A program made the position numbers and the translations under genes. A DNA stretch of 8,860 nucleotides from JACDAN01 sp035776735 (GTDB lineage: Bacteria; Actinomycetota; Thermoleophilia; Gaiellales; Gaiellaceae), in NCBI GenBank assembly GCA_035776735.1, contig DASSSO010000115.1, positions 1 to 8,860 on the forward strand. The letters are read 5' to 3'. The notes beneath the pieces were generated by a model, which saw only the letters and a program-made list of their open reading frames with translations, ran no database searches and had not been told where the DNA came from. This document shows, piece by piece, positions 1 through 6,380 of the stretch (position 1 is its first letter; the number at the start of each line of letters is the position of its first letter).

Positions 1-948
1 CTCTCGTACACGTTCACGAGCGGCGCGTACCAGGCCTGGATCACCGACGAGGTCGGCGTCGAGCGTGTTCCGCAGGTCTTCCTTCGTGGCGCGCGCTTCT
101 CCTACGCGGGTGCGTTCCTCGGCCTTGCCCTCGCGGTGCTGATCGGCACCCAGTCGCTTCGGGCCGCGGTGATCGCGGGCGGCGCGGTGTCGATCGCCTG
201 TGCCGTGGGCTGCGTCGTCCTGATGCCGGAGGCGGGCTTCCGAAGACGACCCCGCGAGGAACGCAAGAGCGCATTCGCCGAGCTCCGCACGACGGCGGTC
301 GCCGGCGGACGTTTCGTGCGGGCGCAACCGGTCCTGCTGATGCTGCTCGGGATCGCGTTCTTCATCGGGACGGCGAGCGAGGCGTTCGACCGCCTGAAGG
401 AGGCGCACTTCCTCCGGGAGATCGGCCTGCCGTCGGTCGGCGACCTCGACCCCGTCGTCTGGTTCGGCGCCTTCACGGCCGTCTCGATGCTGTTCGGCTT
501 CTTCGCGGTGGGCCTGCTCCTGCGGCGGTTCGAGCGCAGCGGCACGGAGGGGATCGCCAAGCTCCTCTTCGCCTTCACGGCGACGCTGGCGGCCGCGCAG
601 CTGGTGTTCGCGCTCACCGGAGCCGCTCTCGCGGCGGTCGTCTCGCTGCTCGTGGCGCTTCTCGCGCGGCAGCTCATCTTTCCGCTCTGGGACACCTGGG
701 TGAACCAGCAGATCACCGACTCCAGCGTGCGTGCGACGGTCAACTCGATCACGGGCCAGGCCGACGCGGTCGGGCAGGCGGTCGGCGGGCCGGTGCTCGG
801 GCTCGTGGGGAACCGGTTCGGGACCGGAGCCTCGCTCGGCGTCGGGGCGCTGCTCCTGACCCCGGCGCTGGCGCTGTACGCACGGGCGATCCGCCACCAG
901 GGCCGGGAGCCCGAGCTCGAAGACCTCCCGGCGGGAGCGACGCCGTGA
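1..948 (+). CDS. MFS transporter, 5'-truncated by window edge
   Basis: Membrane transporter of the major facilitator superfamily; 315 C-terminal residues are visible and the start lies left of the window. The frame is open from base 1. Several hydrophobic stretches alternate with short basic loops, for example RRRPREERK near visible residue 80, where the central cytoplasmic loop would be. The visible part aligns along its whole length with the second MFS protein of this window: both have SGA..AWITDE near the start, FF.G.ASE..DRL.EAH in the second half, DSSVRATVNSI near the last helices, and RH.GREPELE at the C terminus. By that alignment about 105 residues are missing, so the whole protein would be near 420 residues, normal for MFS. 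The stop overlaps the GNAT start by four bases (GTGA), so the two are probably translationally coupled. Substrate unknown; drug or metabolite export is the usual role of such actinobacterial proteins. Confidence 0.9.
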   Translation, partial: LSYTFTSGAYQAWITDEVGVERVPQVFLRGARFSYAGAFLGLALAVLIGTQSLRAAVIAGGAVSIACAVGCVVLMPEAGFRRRPREERKSAFAELRTTAVAGGRFVRAQPVLLMLLGIAFFIGTASEAFDRLKEAHFLREIGLPSVGDLDPVVWFGAFTAVSMLFGFFAVGLLLRRFERSGTEGIAKLLFAFTATLAAAQLVFALTGAALAAVVSLLVALLARQLIFPLWDTWVNQQITDSSVRATVNSITGQADAVGQAVGGPVLGLVGNRFGTGASLGVGALLLTPALALYARAIRHQGREPELEDLPAGATP

Positions 949-1817
949 TCCGCGAGGCCCGGACGCACGAGGATCTCGCCGCGCTCTGCGAGATCTGGGC
1001 GGCGATCACTCCCCGCGAGCCGCTGACGCCGGAGCAGCTCGTGCGTCGGAAGGAGCGGCAACCCGAGCGGCTCTACCTCCTCGCAGAGCAGGACGGGCTG
1101 GCCGCCGGCCTCGCGCTCGTGGCACCGACCGACTCGCCGAACCGCAGGTACGTCGGCATACGAGTCCTTCCCGACCGGCGCCGGCGAGGGATCGGCGCGG
1201 CGCTCTTCGAGCGGGCCCTGGCCCACGCCCAATCGCTCGAGCCGGAATGGATCTCCACGCATGTCTCCGAGGCCGATCCCGACGCGGTCGCCTGGGCGGA
1301 GCGGCGAGGGTTCGAGGAGAGCTCCCGGCAGGTGGAGCTCATCCTGAGCCTCCGTGGCGACGAGCAGCCTCCGCCTCCGCCGTCCGGGATCGAGATCGTC
1401 GAGGTCACGCCGGATCTGCACGAGGCCGCCTACGCGTTGACGAGGGAGGCCTGGGAGGATCTCCCGGTCCCCGTGCCGCTCGAGGTCGCGTCCTTCGACG
1501 TCTGGCTCGAGGAGGACATGCCGGGGCCGGTCTCCTTCGCAGCGATGGAGGACGGTGAGCTGGTCGGATTCGCCGGGCTGATCGGGCGGGACGTCTCCGG
1601 ACTGCTCGAGCACGGCCTCACGGCGACCCGCAGGACGCACCGTCGCCGCGGGATCGCCACGGCGCTCAAGCAGACTCAGATCGCCTGGGCGGCGGCCAAC
1701 GGCTACGGCGAGCTGATCACCTTCACCCAGGACCGGAACGACGGAATGCAGGCGATCAACCTCGCACTCGGCTTCGAGCCCCAGCCGGCCTGGATCACAA
1801 TGCGGCGGAAGCCCTGA
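945..1817 (+). CDS. Tandem-domain GNAT N-acetyltransferase
   Basis: Predicted cytosolic acyltransferase of 290 residues that would move an acetyl group from acetyl-CoA to an amine. Two GNAT domains lie in tandem. The first (about 1-137) has the acetyl-CoA pyrophosphate-binding motif A at RRRRGIGAAL (78-87). The second (about 148-290) has its motif A at THRRRGIATAL (231-241), followed by the typical C-terminal NLALGFEP (272-279). A proline-rich linker, QPPPPP, at 141-146 joins them. Both motif A copies look intact, unlike many tandem GNATs where one copy has decayed. The GTG start overlaps the upstream stop (GTGA) and has GGGAG seven bases before it. It sits between two paralogous exporters, so it may modify the same compound that they export, which is inference only. 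Other tandem GNATs include mycothiol synthase MshD, but I see nothing specific to it. Confidence 0.88.
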   Translation: MIREARTHEDLAALCEIWAAITPREPLTPEQLVRRKERQPERLYLLAEQDGLAAGLALVAPTDSPNRRYVGIRVLPDRRRRGIGAALFERALAHAQSLEPEWISTHVSEADPDAVAWAERRGFEESSRQVELILSLRGDEQPPPPPSGIEIVEVTPDLHEAAYALTREAWEDLPVPVPLEVASFDVWLEEDMPGPVSFAAMEDGELVGFAGLIGRDVSGLLEHGLTATRRTHRRRGIATALKQTQIAWAAANGYGELITFTQDRNDGMQAINLALGFEPQPAWITMRRKP

Positions 1818-3070
1818 AGCGGCCTGACGCGCTCAAGGTCTTCTACGGCCTCGAGTTCTTCGACTCGATCGGCCTCCACGCCTCGTTCACGGTTTGGGCG
1901 GTCTACCTCGTGCAGGACGTGGGAGTGAACCCGTTCCAGCTCGTCCTGCTCGGGACGGTGAGCGAGATCGCGATCTTCCTCTTCGAGGTGCCGACCGGCG
2001 TCGTCGCCGACACGTACAGCCGGCGGCTCTCGATCATCATCGGGCTGGTGCTCGCCGGGATCTCGAGCATCGTCGTCGGCCTCGTCGCGATCTACTGGAT
2101 CATCGTCGTGGCCGCGATCCTCCGCGGGATCGGCGGCACGTTCCTCAGCGGCGCCGAGGAGGCGTGGATCACCGACGAGCACGGCGTGGACGGGATCGGC
2201 CGCGTGTTCCTGCGCGCCACGCAGTGGTCGTACCTGGGAGCGATCCTCGGCGCCGTCCTCGGCGTTGCGGTGGCGACGGTCGACCTCGGCGCGGCGCTCG
2301 TCTTCGGCGGCGCGATCACGCTGGCGACCGGCATCGCCTGCATCTTCCTGATGCCCGAGCACGGCTTCCAGCGCCGCCCGGTCGAGGAGCGCACCTCGCC
2401 GGCCCGAGCGATGAGGACCACGTTCGCGACGGGCACGCGGCTCGTCCGCGGCCACAACGTGCTGCTCCTCATCGTCGCGATCACGTTCTTCGCGGGCGCG
2501 GCGTCCGAGGGGCTCGACCGACTCTGGGAGGCGCACCTGATCACGGACGTCGGACTGCCGGAGCTCTGGGGGCTCGACACGGTCGTGTGGTTCGGCGTCT
2601 TCAACGTCGTCGGGCTCGTCGCCGGGATCGTTATCACCTCGTTCCTCGTCCCACGCTTCGAGCACGCGGACAACCGGAAGCTGGCCGGAGCGTTGCTGTG
2701 GCTGAGCGTGCTGCTGTCGCTCTCGGTGATCGTCTTCGGCCTCGCGACGAGCTTCGCGCTCGCGGCGGTCGCCTACCTCCTCGCCCGCCTCCTCCGACGG
2801 CTCAAGGACCCGCTCTCCCTCACCTGGCTGAACAAGAACGTCGAGGACTCGAGCGTACGCGCGACCGTGAACTCGATCGCCAGCCAGTCGGGCGCGATCG
2901 GCGAGGTCGCGGGCGGGCCGGCGATCGGCGTCGTCGGCACGCTGGCCTCGCTGCGCGCCGCACTCGTCGCCACCGGGCTCCTGCTGGCACCGGCGATCGC
3001 GCTCTACGGTCGCGCGCTGCGGCACGGCGGGCGCGAGCCCGAGCTCGAAAAGGCTGAGGCTCCGGCGTGA
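1814..3070 (+). CDS. MFS transporter with probable CTG start codon
   Basis: Twelve-helix-type major facilitator of 418 residues if it starts at CTG 1814. The first ATG, GTG or TTG in frame is GTG 1910, but that start would remove the first membrane helix. The frame upstream of it encodes a basic N terminus (KRPDALK) and a convincing helix 1 (VFYGLEFFDSIGLHASFTVW, residues 9-28). CTG 1814 overlaps the GNAT stop as CTGA, the same geometry as the GTGA overlaps on either side, with CGGAAG (1806-1811... ending three bases before the codon) as a weak ribosome-binding sequence. MFS motif A is at 62-71 (GVVADTYSRR). ASEGLDRLWEAH and DSSVRATVNSI are shared with the first MFS gene, so the two are tandem paralogs. 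The gene ends in a GTGA overlap with the third transporter. Product certain as MFS; substrate unknown. Confidence 0.88.
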   Translation: MKRPDALKVFYGLEFFDSIGLHASFTVWAVYLVQDVGVNPFQLVLLGTVSEIAIFLFEVPTGVVADTYSRRLSIIIGLVLAGISSIVVGLVAIYWIIVVAAILRGIGGTFLSGAEEAWITDEHGVDGIGRVFLRATQWSYLGAILGAVLGVAVATVDLGAALVFGGAITLATGIACIFLMPEHGFQRRPVEERTSPARAMRTTFATGTRLVRGHNVLLLIVAITFFAGAASEGLDRLWEAHLITDVGLPELWGLDTVVWFGVFNVVGLVAGIVITSFLVPRFEHADNRKLAGALLWLSVLLSLSVIVFGLATSFALAAVAYLLARLLRRLKDPLSLTWLNKNVEDSSVRATVNSIASQSGAIGEVAGGPAIGVVGTLASLRAALVATGLLLAPAIALYGRALRHGGREPELEKAEAPA

Positions 3071-4392
3071 GGCGGATCCAGATCCTCCGCCCGCTCAAGG
3101 AGCGGGACTTCGCCCTGTTCTGGCTCGGCTGGACGGTCTCGCTGATCGGTGACGGCTTCTTCCTCGTCGCGATCGCCTGGCAGGTCTTCGACCTGTGGAA
3201 CTCGCCGACGGCGCTGGCCGTGGTCGGCGTCGCCGAGACGATCCCGATCGTTGCGTTCGTCCTCGTCGGCGGCGTCGTCTCCGACCGCTTCGAGCGCCGC
3301 AGGGTGTTGATCTTCTCGAGCCTGGTCCGCGGCGCCTGCGTCGCCGTGCTCGGGATCCTGGCGGTCACGGAGGCGATCGAGCTCTGGCACATCTTCGTGA
3401 TCGCCGCCGTCTTCGGGGCCGGGCAGGCGTTCCAGGGCCCGGCGGCCGGCGCGATCATCCCCGATCTCGTCCCGAGGAACCTGCTCGTGCAGGCGAACTC
3501 GCTGTCGCAGTTCGTGCGGCAGGCGGCGTTCGCGTTCATCGGCCCGGCGCTCGGGGGACTCGTCGTCCACGCCTTCGGTGCCGGCTGGGCGTTCATGCTC
3601 GACGCCGCGACGTTCGGCTTCGCAGTCGGGACGCTTCTGCTCCTGCGCCCGCGGCCGGCGGCCGCGACGTCGGAGACACCGTCCATGCGCCGGGACATCG
3701 CCGAAGGGTTCCGCTACGTCCGGCGGACCGTCTGGCTCTGGGGAACTCTGGCGTGGGCGTTCGCCGCGGTGTTCCTCGTCTACGGCCCGTTCACGGTCCT
3801 GTTGCCGTTCCTCGTGCGCAACGAGCTCGGCGGCGACGCCGGCGATCTGGGCCTCGTGTTCGCAGCCGGGGGTCTCGGTGCGATCCTCGTCTCGCTCGTG
3901 GTGGGCCAGGCCGGCCTTCCCCAACGGCACATCACCTTCATGTACGGGCTCTGGATGGTCGCGTGCCTCCAGATCGCCGCCTACGCGCTCGCCGGCGTGC
4001 CCTGGCACGCGATGGCGATCTCGTTCGTCGGCGAGGGCTGCTGGGCGGCCGGGCTGATCGTCTGGGTCACGCTCATGCAGCGGGTCGTTCCCACGGAGCT
4101 GCTCGGCCGGGTGAAGAGCGTCGACTGGCTGCTCTCGTTCGGTCTCGTCCCCGTCTCGTTCGCGGTCACCGGACCACTCGCGGGCTGGCTCGGCGTCGAG
4201 ACGGTGCTGCTCGCTTCGGGCATCGGAGCCAGCGTCCTGACCGCGCTCTTCTACTTCCTCCCCGGGATGCGCGACACGGAGACGCCGGGCCACACGAGCC
4301 GGGTGACCCTCAGCGAGCCGGTCGCCGCAGGCGAGCCCGTCCCGGTCGACGCGATCGACGGCGCGACGGCTGCTCGACCTCGTCCCGGCTAG
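3067..4392 (+). CDS. MFS transporter, EntS/MFS_3-like
   Basis: Major facilitator of 441 residues, probably an exporter in the cytoplasmic membrane. It opens with LRPLKERDFALFWLGWTVS, the typical N terminus of the EntS / transmembrane secretion effector group (MFS_3). Motif A is GGVVSDRFERRR at 68-79. Other family-like stretches are AFQGPAAGAIIPDLVP (about 119-134) followed by ANSLSQFVRQ. It does not share the conserved motifs of the two upstream MFS proteins, so it is not a third copy of that pair. The GTG start overlaps the preceding stop (GTGA) and has GAGG seven bases upstream. The last 30 or so residues (TPGHTSRV onward) are hydrophilic and probably a cytosolic tail. The stop TAG at 4390-4392 falls inside the first hairpin of the glnA leader. 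Substrate not predictable; siderophore or drug efflux is usual for relatives. Confidence 0.9.
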   Translation: MRRIQILRPLKERDFALFWLGWTVSLIGDGFFLVAIAWQVFDLWNSPTALAVVGVAETIPIVAFVLVGGVVSDRFERRRVLIFSSLVRGACVAVLGILAVTEAIELWHIFVIAAVFGAGQAFQGPAAGAIIPDLVPRNLLVQANSLSQFVRQAAFAFIGPALGGLVVHAFGAGWAFMLDAATFGFAVGTLLLLRPRPAAATSETPSMRRDIAEGFRYVRRTVWLWGTLAWAFAAVFLVYGPFTVLLPFLVRNELGGDAGDLGLVFAAGGLGAILVSLVVGQAGLPQRHITFMYGLWMVACLQIAAYALAGVPWHAMAISFVGEGCWAAGLIVWVTLMQRVVPTELLGRVKSVDWLLSFGLVPVSFAVTGPLAGWLGVETVLLASGIGASVLTALFYFLPGMRDTETPGHTSRVTLSEPVAAGEPVPVDAIDGATAARPRPG

Positions 4393-4410
4393 GTGGTACG
4401 CTCCGCCGGC
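4388..4410 (+). promoter_or_regulatory. glnA leader hairpin P1 with six-base loop
   Basis: GGTGG (4392-4396) pairs with CCGCC (4403-4407), one pair being G-U, around the six-base loop TACGCT (4397-4402). The stem extends past a bulged A4391 with GCT (4388-4390) against GGC (4408-4410), again with one G-U pair. Loop position 4 is G, as in ANTAR target loops; position 1 is T where A is usual. The loop sequence also looks like a -10 box (TAnnnT), with TCGACC 17 bases upstream as a possible -35, so a promoter reading cannot be excluded. Confidence 0.45.
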
Positions 4411-4413
4411 ATG

Positions 4414-4429
4414 GAGGCAACGGAGCCTC
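4414..4429 (+). promoter_or_regulatory. glnA leader hairpin P2 with ANTAR-type hexaloop
   Basis: GAGGC (4414-4418) pairs perfectly with GCCTC (4425-4429) around the six-base loop AACGGA (4419-4424). The loop has A at position 1 and G at position 4, the two positions conserved in the hexaloops bound by ANTAR proteins such as EutV and NasR. It follows P1 by three to six bases. Its 3' arm is also the first half of the terminator's 5' arm, so P2 and the terminator exclude each other, as in known ANTAR antitermination leaders. Confidence 0.5.
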
Positions 4430-4452
4430 GGGCGCGTCCGCCCGGGGCTTTT
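4425..4452 (+). terminator. Intrinsic terminator in the glnA leader (probable attenuator)
   Basis: GCCTCGGGCG (4425-4434) pairs with CGCCCGGGGC (4439-4448), ten pairs with one G-U, around the loop CGTC, followed by TTTT (4449-4452). It lies after the MFS run but ends only 20 bases before the glnA ATG, with the Shine-Dalgarno in between. Little room is left for a promoter downstream, so glnA transcripts must read through it, which makes attenuation more likely than a plain operon end. The short T-run makes terminator strength uncertain. Confidence 0.7.
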
Positions 4453-4459
4453 CGCATTC

Positions 4460-4466
4460 AAGGAGG
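4460..4466 (+). promoter_or_regulatory. Strong Shine-Dalgarno of glnA
   Basis: AAGGAGG lies six bases before ATG 4473. It fixes the glnA start, although the same reading frame is open far upstream through the MFS gene. The 8-mer GGAGGCAA that includes it (4462-4469) is also present at 4413-4420 in the leader. Confidence 0.85.
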
Positions 4467-4472
4467 CAAAGG

Positions 4473-5837
4473 ATGGCGCAGGTCGAGACCAAGAGCAGGG
4501 CGACGTCGAGCACCGAGGACCGGCAAGAGGTCCTGAAGCGGATCCGGGACGAGGGCGTGGAGTTCCTCCTGCTCTGGTTCACGGACCTCGAGGGGCACCT
4601 GAAGAGCTTCGCGGTCACCCCGGCGGAGATCGAGGAGGCGCTGAACGACGGGATGGGCTTCGACGGCTCGTCAATCACCGGCTTCAACGCGATCGAGGAG
4701 TCGGACATGGTCGCGATCCCGGACCCGGCGACGTTCCAGCTCATGCCCTGGCGGGAGGGCGAGACCAAGGTCGCCCGCATGATCTGCGACGTCGTCACGC
4801 CCGACGGCGAGCCGTACGACGGCGACCCGCGCTACGTCCTGCGGCGGGCGCTTGAGCGGATGAAGTCGATGGGCTTCGACACCTTCAACGTCGGCCCCGA
4901 GCTCGAGTACTTCCTCTTCAAGGACGCGAAGGGCACCGAGACCCTCGACGAGGGCGGCTACTTCGCGATGACGACGATGGACGCTGCGAGCGAGTTGCGC
5001 CAGGAGACCGTGCGCGCGCTCGAGTCGATGGGGATCCCGATCGAGTACGTCCACCACGAGGTCGGGCCCTCGCAGCACGAGATCGACATGCGCTTCGCGT
5101 CGGCGCTCGACATGGCCGACCACACGATCACGTACCGCCTGATCGTCAAGGAGATCGCGAAGAAGGCCGGCTACCACGCGACCTTCATGCCGAAGCCGAT
5201 CTTCGGCGAGAACGGCTCGGGGATGCACACGCACCAGTCGCTCTTCACGGACGGGCGGAACGCGTTCTTCGACGCGGACGACAAGTGGCACCTGTCCGAC
5301 ACGGGCAAGGCGTTCATCGCCGGCCAGCTGCGGCACGCGCGCGAGATCTCGGGCGTCTTCGCGCAGTGGGTGAACTCGTACAAGCGGCTCGTCCCCGGCT
5401 ACGAGGCGCCGGTCTACGTCGCCTGGTCGCAGCGGAACCGCTCTGCGCTGATCCGGATCCCGCTCTACAAGCCGGGCTCGGAGCAGGCGACCCGGGCGGA
5501 GATCCGCTGTCCGGACCCGGCCTGCAACCCCTACCTCACCTTCGCGGCGCTGCTCCACGCGGGGCTCGAGGGGATCGAGCAGGGCTACGAGCTCCCGGAG
5601 CCGATGGAGACCAACCTCTACCACCTGACGCCGGAGCAGCGGCGCGAGCGCGGAATCGTCTCGCTGCCCGAGACCCTCGGCGAGGCGATCGACGAGCTTT
5701 CGCAGAGTGAGCTCGCGAAGAAGGCGCTCGGCCGGCACATCTTCGACCGCTACGTCGAGCTTAAGCGGAAGGAGTGGGACGAGTACCGCGTACAGCTGAC
5801 GTCATGGGAGCTCGAGCGCTACCTGCCTGTGCTCTGA
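4473..5837 (+). CDS. glnA: Type I glutamine synthetase
   Basis: Makes glutamine from glutamate, ammonia and ATP, the central ammonium-assimilation step; cytosolic, normally a dodecamer. The 454-residue length fits the short GSI-alpha type. Family signatures occur in order: GFDGSS (62-67), the metal-binding GPELEYFLF (141-149), HHEVGPSQHEID (194-205), KPIFGENGSGMHTHQS (241-256), the glutamate-flap loop NSYKRLVPGYEAP (301-313, flap Glu311), and RAEIRCPDPACNPYL (341-355). NLYHL (381-385) places Tyr383 where the enterobacterial adenylylated tyrosine sits, but short types also carry a tyrosine there, so adenylylation is not implied. A cysteine (346) precedes PDPA where other families have other residues. 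The start is set by AAGGAGG six bases upstream. The leader carries two hexaloop hairpins and a terminator, so expression is probably controlled by attenuation. A terminator follows at 5936-5981. Paralogs elsewhere in the genome are possible. Confidence 0.97.
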   Translation: MAQVETKSRATSSTEDRQEVLKRIRDEGVEFLLLWFTDLEGHLKSFAVTPAEIEEALNDGMGFDGSSITGFNAIEESDMVAIPDPATFQLMPWREGETKVARMICDVVTPDGEPYDGDPRYVLRRALERMKSMGFDTFNVGPELEYFLFKDAKGTETLDEGGYFAMTTMDAASELRQETVRALESMGIPIEYVHHEVGPSQHEIDMRFASALDMADHTITYRLIVKEIAKKAGYHATFMPKPIFGENGSGMHTHQSLFTDGRNAFFDADDKWHLSDTGKAFIAGQLRHAREISGVFAQWVNSYKRLVPGYEAPVYVAWSQRNRSALIRIPLYKPGSEQATRAEIRCPDPACNPYLTFAALLHAGLEGIEQGYELPEPMETNLYHLTPEQRRERGIVSLPETLGEAIDELSQSELAKKALGRHIFDRYVELKRKEWDEYRVQLTSWELERYLPVL

Positions 5838-5850
5838 GAGTCGGGTCGAC

Positions 5851-5873
5851 GGGGGCAGGATCACTCCTCCCCC
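5851..5873. repeat. Hairpin-forming inverted repeat after glnA
   Basis: GGGGG (5851-5855), a bulged C, AGGA (5857-5860), loop TCAC, TCCT (5865-5868), CCCCC (5869-5873): nine pairs. Neither side is followed by a T-run, so it is not an intrinsic terminator on its own. It lies 13 bases past the glnA stop and would be the first structure in the glnA 3' untranslated region, perhaps protecting the message end. Confidence 0.6.
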
Positions 5874-5881
5874 AAGCCCGT

Positions 5882-5917
5882 AAAACGACCGCGAGCTGCA
5901 AACGCAGCTCGCAGTCG
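5882..5917 (-). terminator. Terminator for the minus-strand PRC-barrel gene
   Basis: CGAC-C-GCGAGCTGC (5886-5899) faces GCAGCTCGC-A-GTCG (5904-5917) across a four-base loop. Read on the minus strand, the single non-pair (C against A on plus) becomes U-G, giving a continuous 14-pair stem, and it is followed by four U (plus-strand AAAA 5882-5885). This shows it works for leftward transcription, ending the transcript of the gene at 5991-6254. Confidence 0.72.
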
Positions 5918-5935
5918 GCCGTCAGTTCGTCCTAC

Positions 5936-5981
5936 CCGCCGCAGGGTGGGCAGGACACCCTGGCATTGTGGCGGTTTTTTT
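5936..5981 (+). terminator. Intrinsic terminator of glnA
   Basis: CCGCCGCA (5936-5943) pairs with TGTGGCGG (5967-5974), including one G-U. Inside it, GGGTG (5944-5948) pairs with CACCC (5956-5960); a six-base bulge lies on the 3' side. Seven T follow (5975-5981). CAGGGTG/CACCCTG is an alternative seven-pair inner stem. The T-run and G+C-rich base stem make this a clear rightward terminator, about 100-140 bases past the glnA stop. Confidence 0.8.
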
Positions 5982-5990
5982 CCTGCTTGC

Positions 5991-6254
5991 CTAGAGAAAC
6001 GCGCGAATCGACTCGCGCTCGACGTTCAGGCCGACGACACCGCTCAACCCGTCGACCTGCTGAATCGTCGCCGCGGGAACGAGCCGGCGGCGCCGCGCGA
6101 GGAAGCCGGAGCGGACGGACAGCGCGTCGGGAACGTCGCGTGTCGTGCCGTACATCGGGCATTCCACGCGGCCGACGACCCTCCCTTTGACGTCCGCGAC
6201 CAGATAGCCGATCGTCTGGCGAAGGTCGGGAAGCATCGGGATCGCCTCGCTCAC
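5991..6254 (-). CDS. Small PRC-barrel domain protein
   Basis: Cytosolic protein of 87 residues made of little more than one PRC-barrel-like beta fold: IGYLVADVKGRVVGRVE (15-31), PDALSVRSGFLARRRRLVPA (42-61) and SGVVGLNVERESIRAFL (71-87). PRC barrels occur in RimM and in the photosynthetic reaction centre H subunit; stand-alone short versions are common in actinobacteria and mostly unassigned. The assignment rests on the G.(V)D..G..VG, VP...I and V.....I pattern, not on a search. The start is GTG 6254, with no clear Shine-Dalgarno but a TAGGTT box seven bases before it, suggesting leaderless expression. ATG 6236, with GAGG eight bases before it, is the alternative and would give 81 residues. 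It converges on glnA and has its own terminator at 5882-5917. Confidence 0.72.
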   Translation of the reverse strand: MSEAIPMLPDLRQTIGYLVADVKGRVVGRVECPMYGTTRDVPDALSVRSGFLARRRRLVPAATIQQVDGLSGVVGLNVERESIRAFL

Positions 6255-6261
6255 AGCTGAG

Positions 6262-6267
6262 AACCTA
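6262..6267 (-). promoter_or_regulatory. Possible -10 box for leaderless PRC-barrel gene
   Basis: On the minus strand, TAGGTT ends seven bases before GTG 6254, the spacing expected if transcription starts at the start codon. No good -35 is seen 17 bases upstream. The 70 or so bases upstream contain no gene. Confidence 0.25.
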
Positions 6268-6334
6268 TTGGACAGGTGTCAGCGATTTCCGTTGCCGGTC
6301 GTAAAGAGTTTGTAAGCCGGCCGCGGGCGGGATC

Positions 6335-6376
6335 GCAGGCGGAGCGCCACCCCGCGAGAGGCGGCGCTCCGCGTGC
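6335..6376 (-). terminator. Hairpin after the 271-residue protein gene, no T-run
   Basis: GCGGAGCGCC (6339-6348) pairs perfectly with GGCGCTCCGC (6363-6372) around a 14-base loop; a G/G mismatch and GCA/TGC extend the stem outward. It begins five bases past the stop of the minus-strand gene at 6381-7196. There is no A-run on the left side, so leftward transcription would meet a hairpin without a U-tract, a type often predicted as a terminator in actinobacteria. It could instead be an RNA-stabilising end. Confidence 0.55.
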
Positions 6377-6380
6377 TCGT

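Noticed and set aside
102..1640. Long minus-strand open frame opposite the MFS and GNAT genes, and similar ones at 1703-3025, 3004-4461, 4671-5738 and 7238-8794
   Set aside because: High-GC shadow frames opposite well-supported genes; the products are Arg/Asp/Glu-rich low-complexity strings with no domain.
4397..4402. TACGCT as the -10 box of a glnA promoter, with TCGACC as -35
   Set aside because: Only three of six consensus bases match, and it is exactly the loop of hairpin P1. Kept as an alternative, not called as a promoter.
3195..4472. Upstream extension of the glnA reading frame through the third MFS gene
   Set aside because: It encodes an Arg-rich shadow sequence; glutamine synthetase homology begins after ATG 4473, which has a strong Shine-Dalgarno.
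4411..4536. Small open frame from ATG 4411 in the glnA leader, a possible leader peptide
   Set aside because: No ribosome-binding sequence precedes it, it runs out of frame into glnA, and its Arg-rich product shows no regulatory codon run. The leader RNA structure explains this region better.
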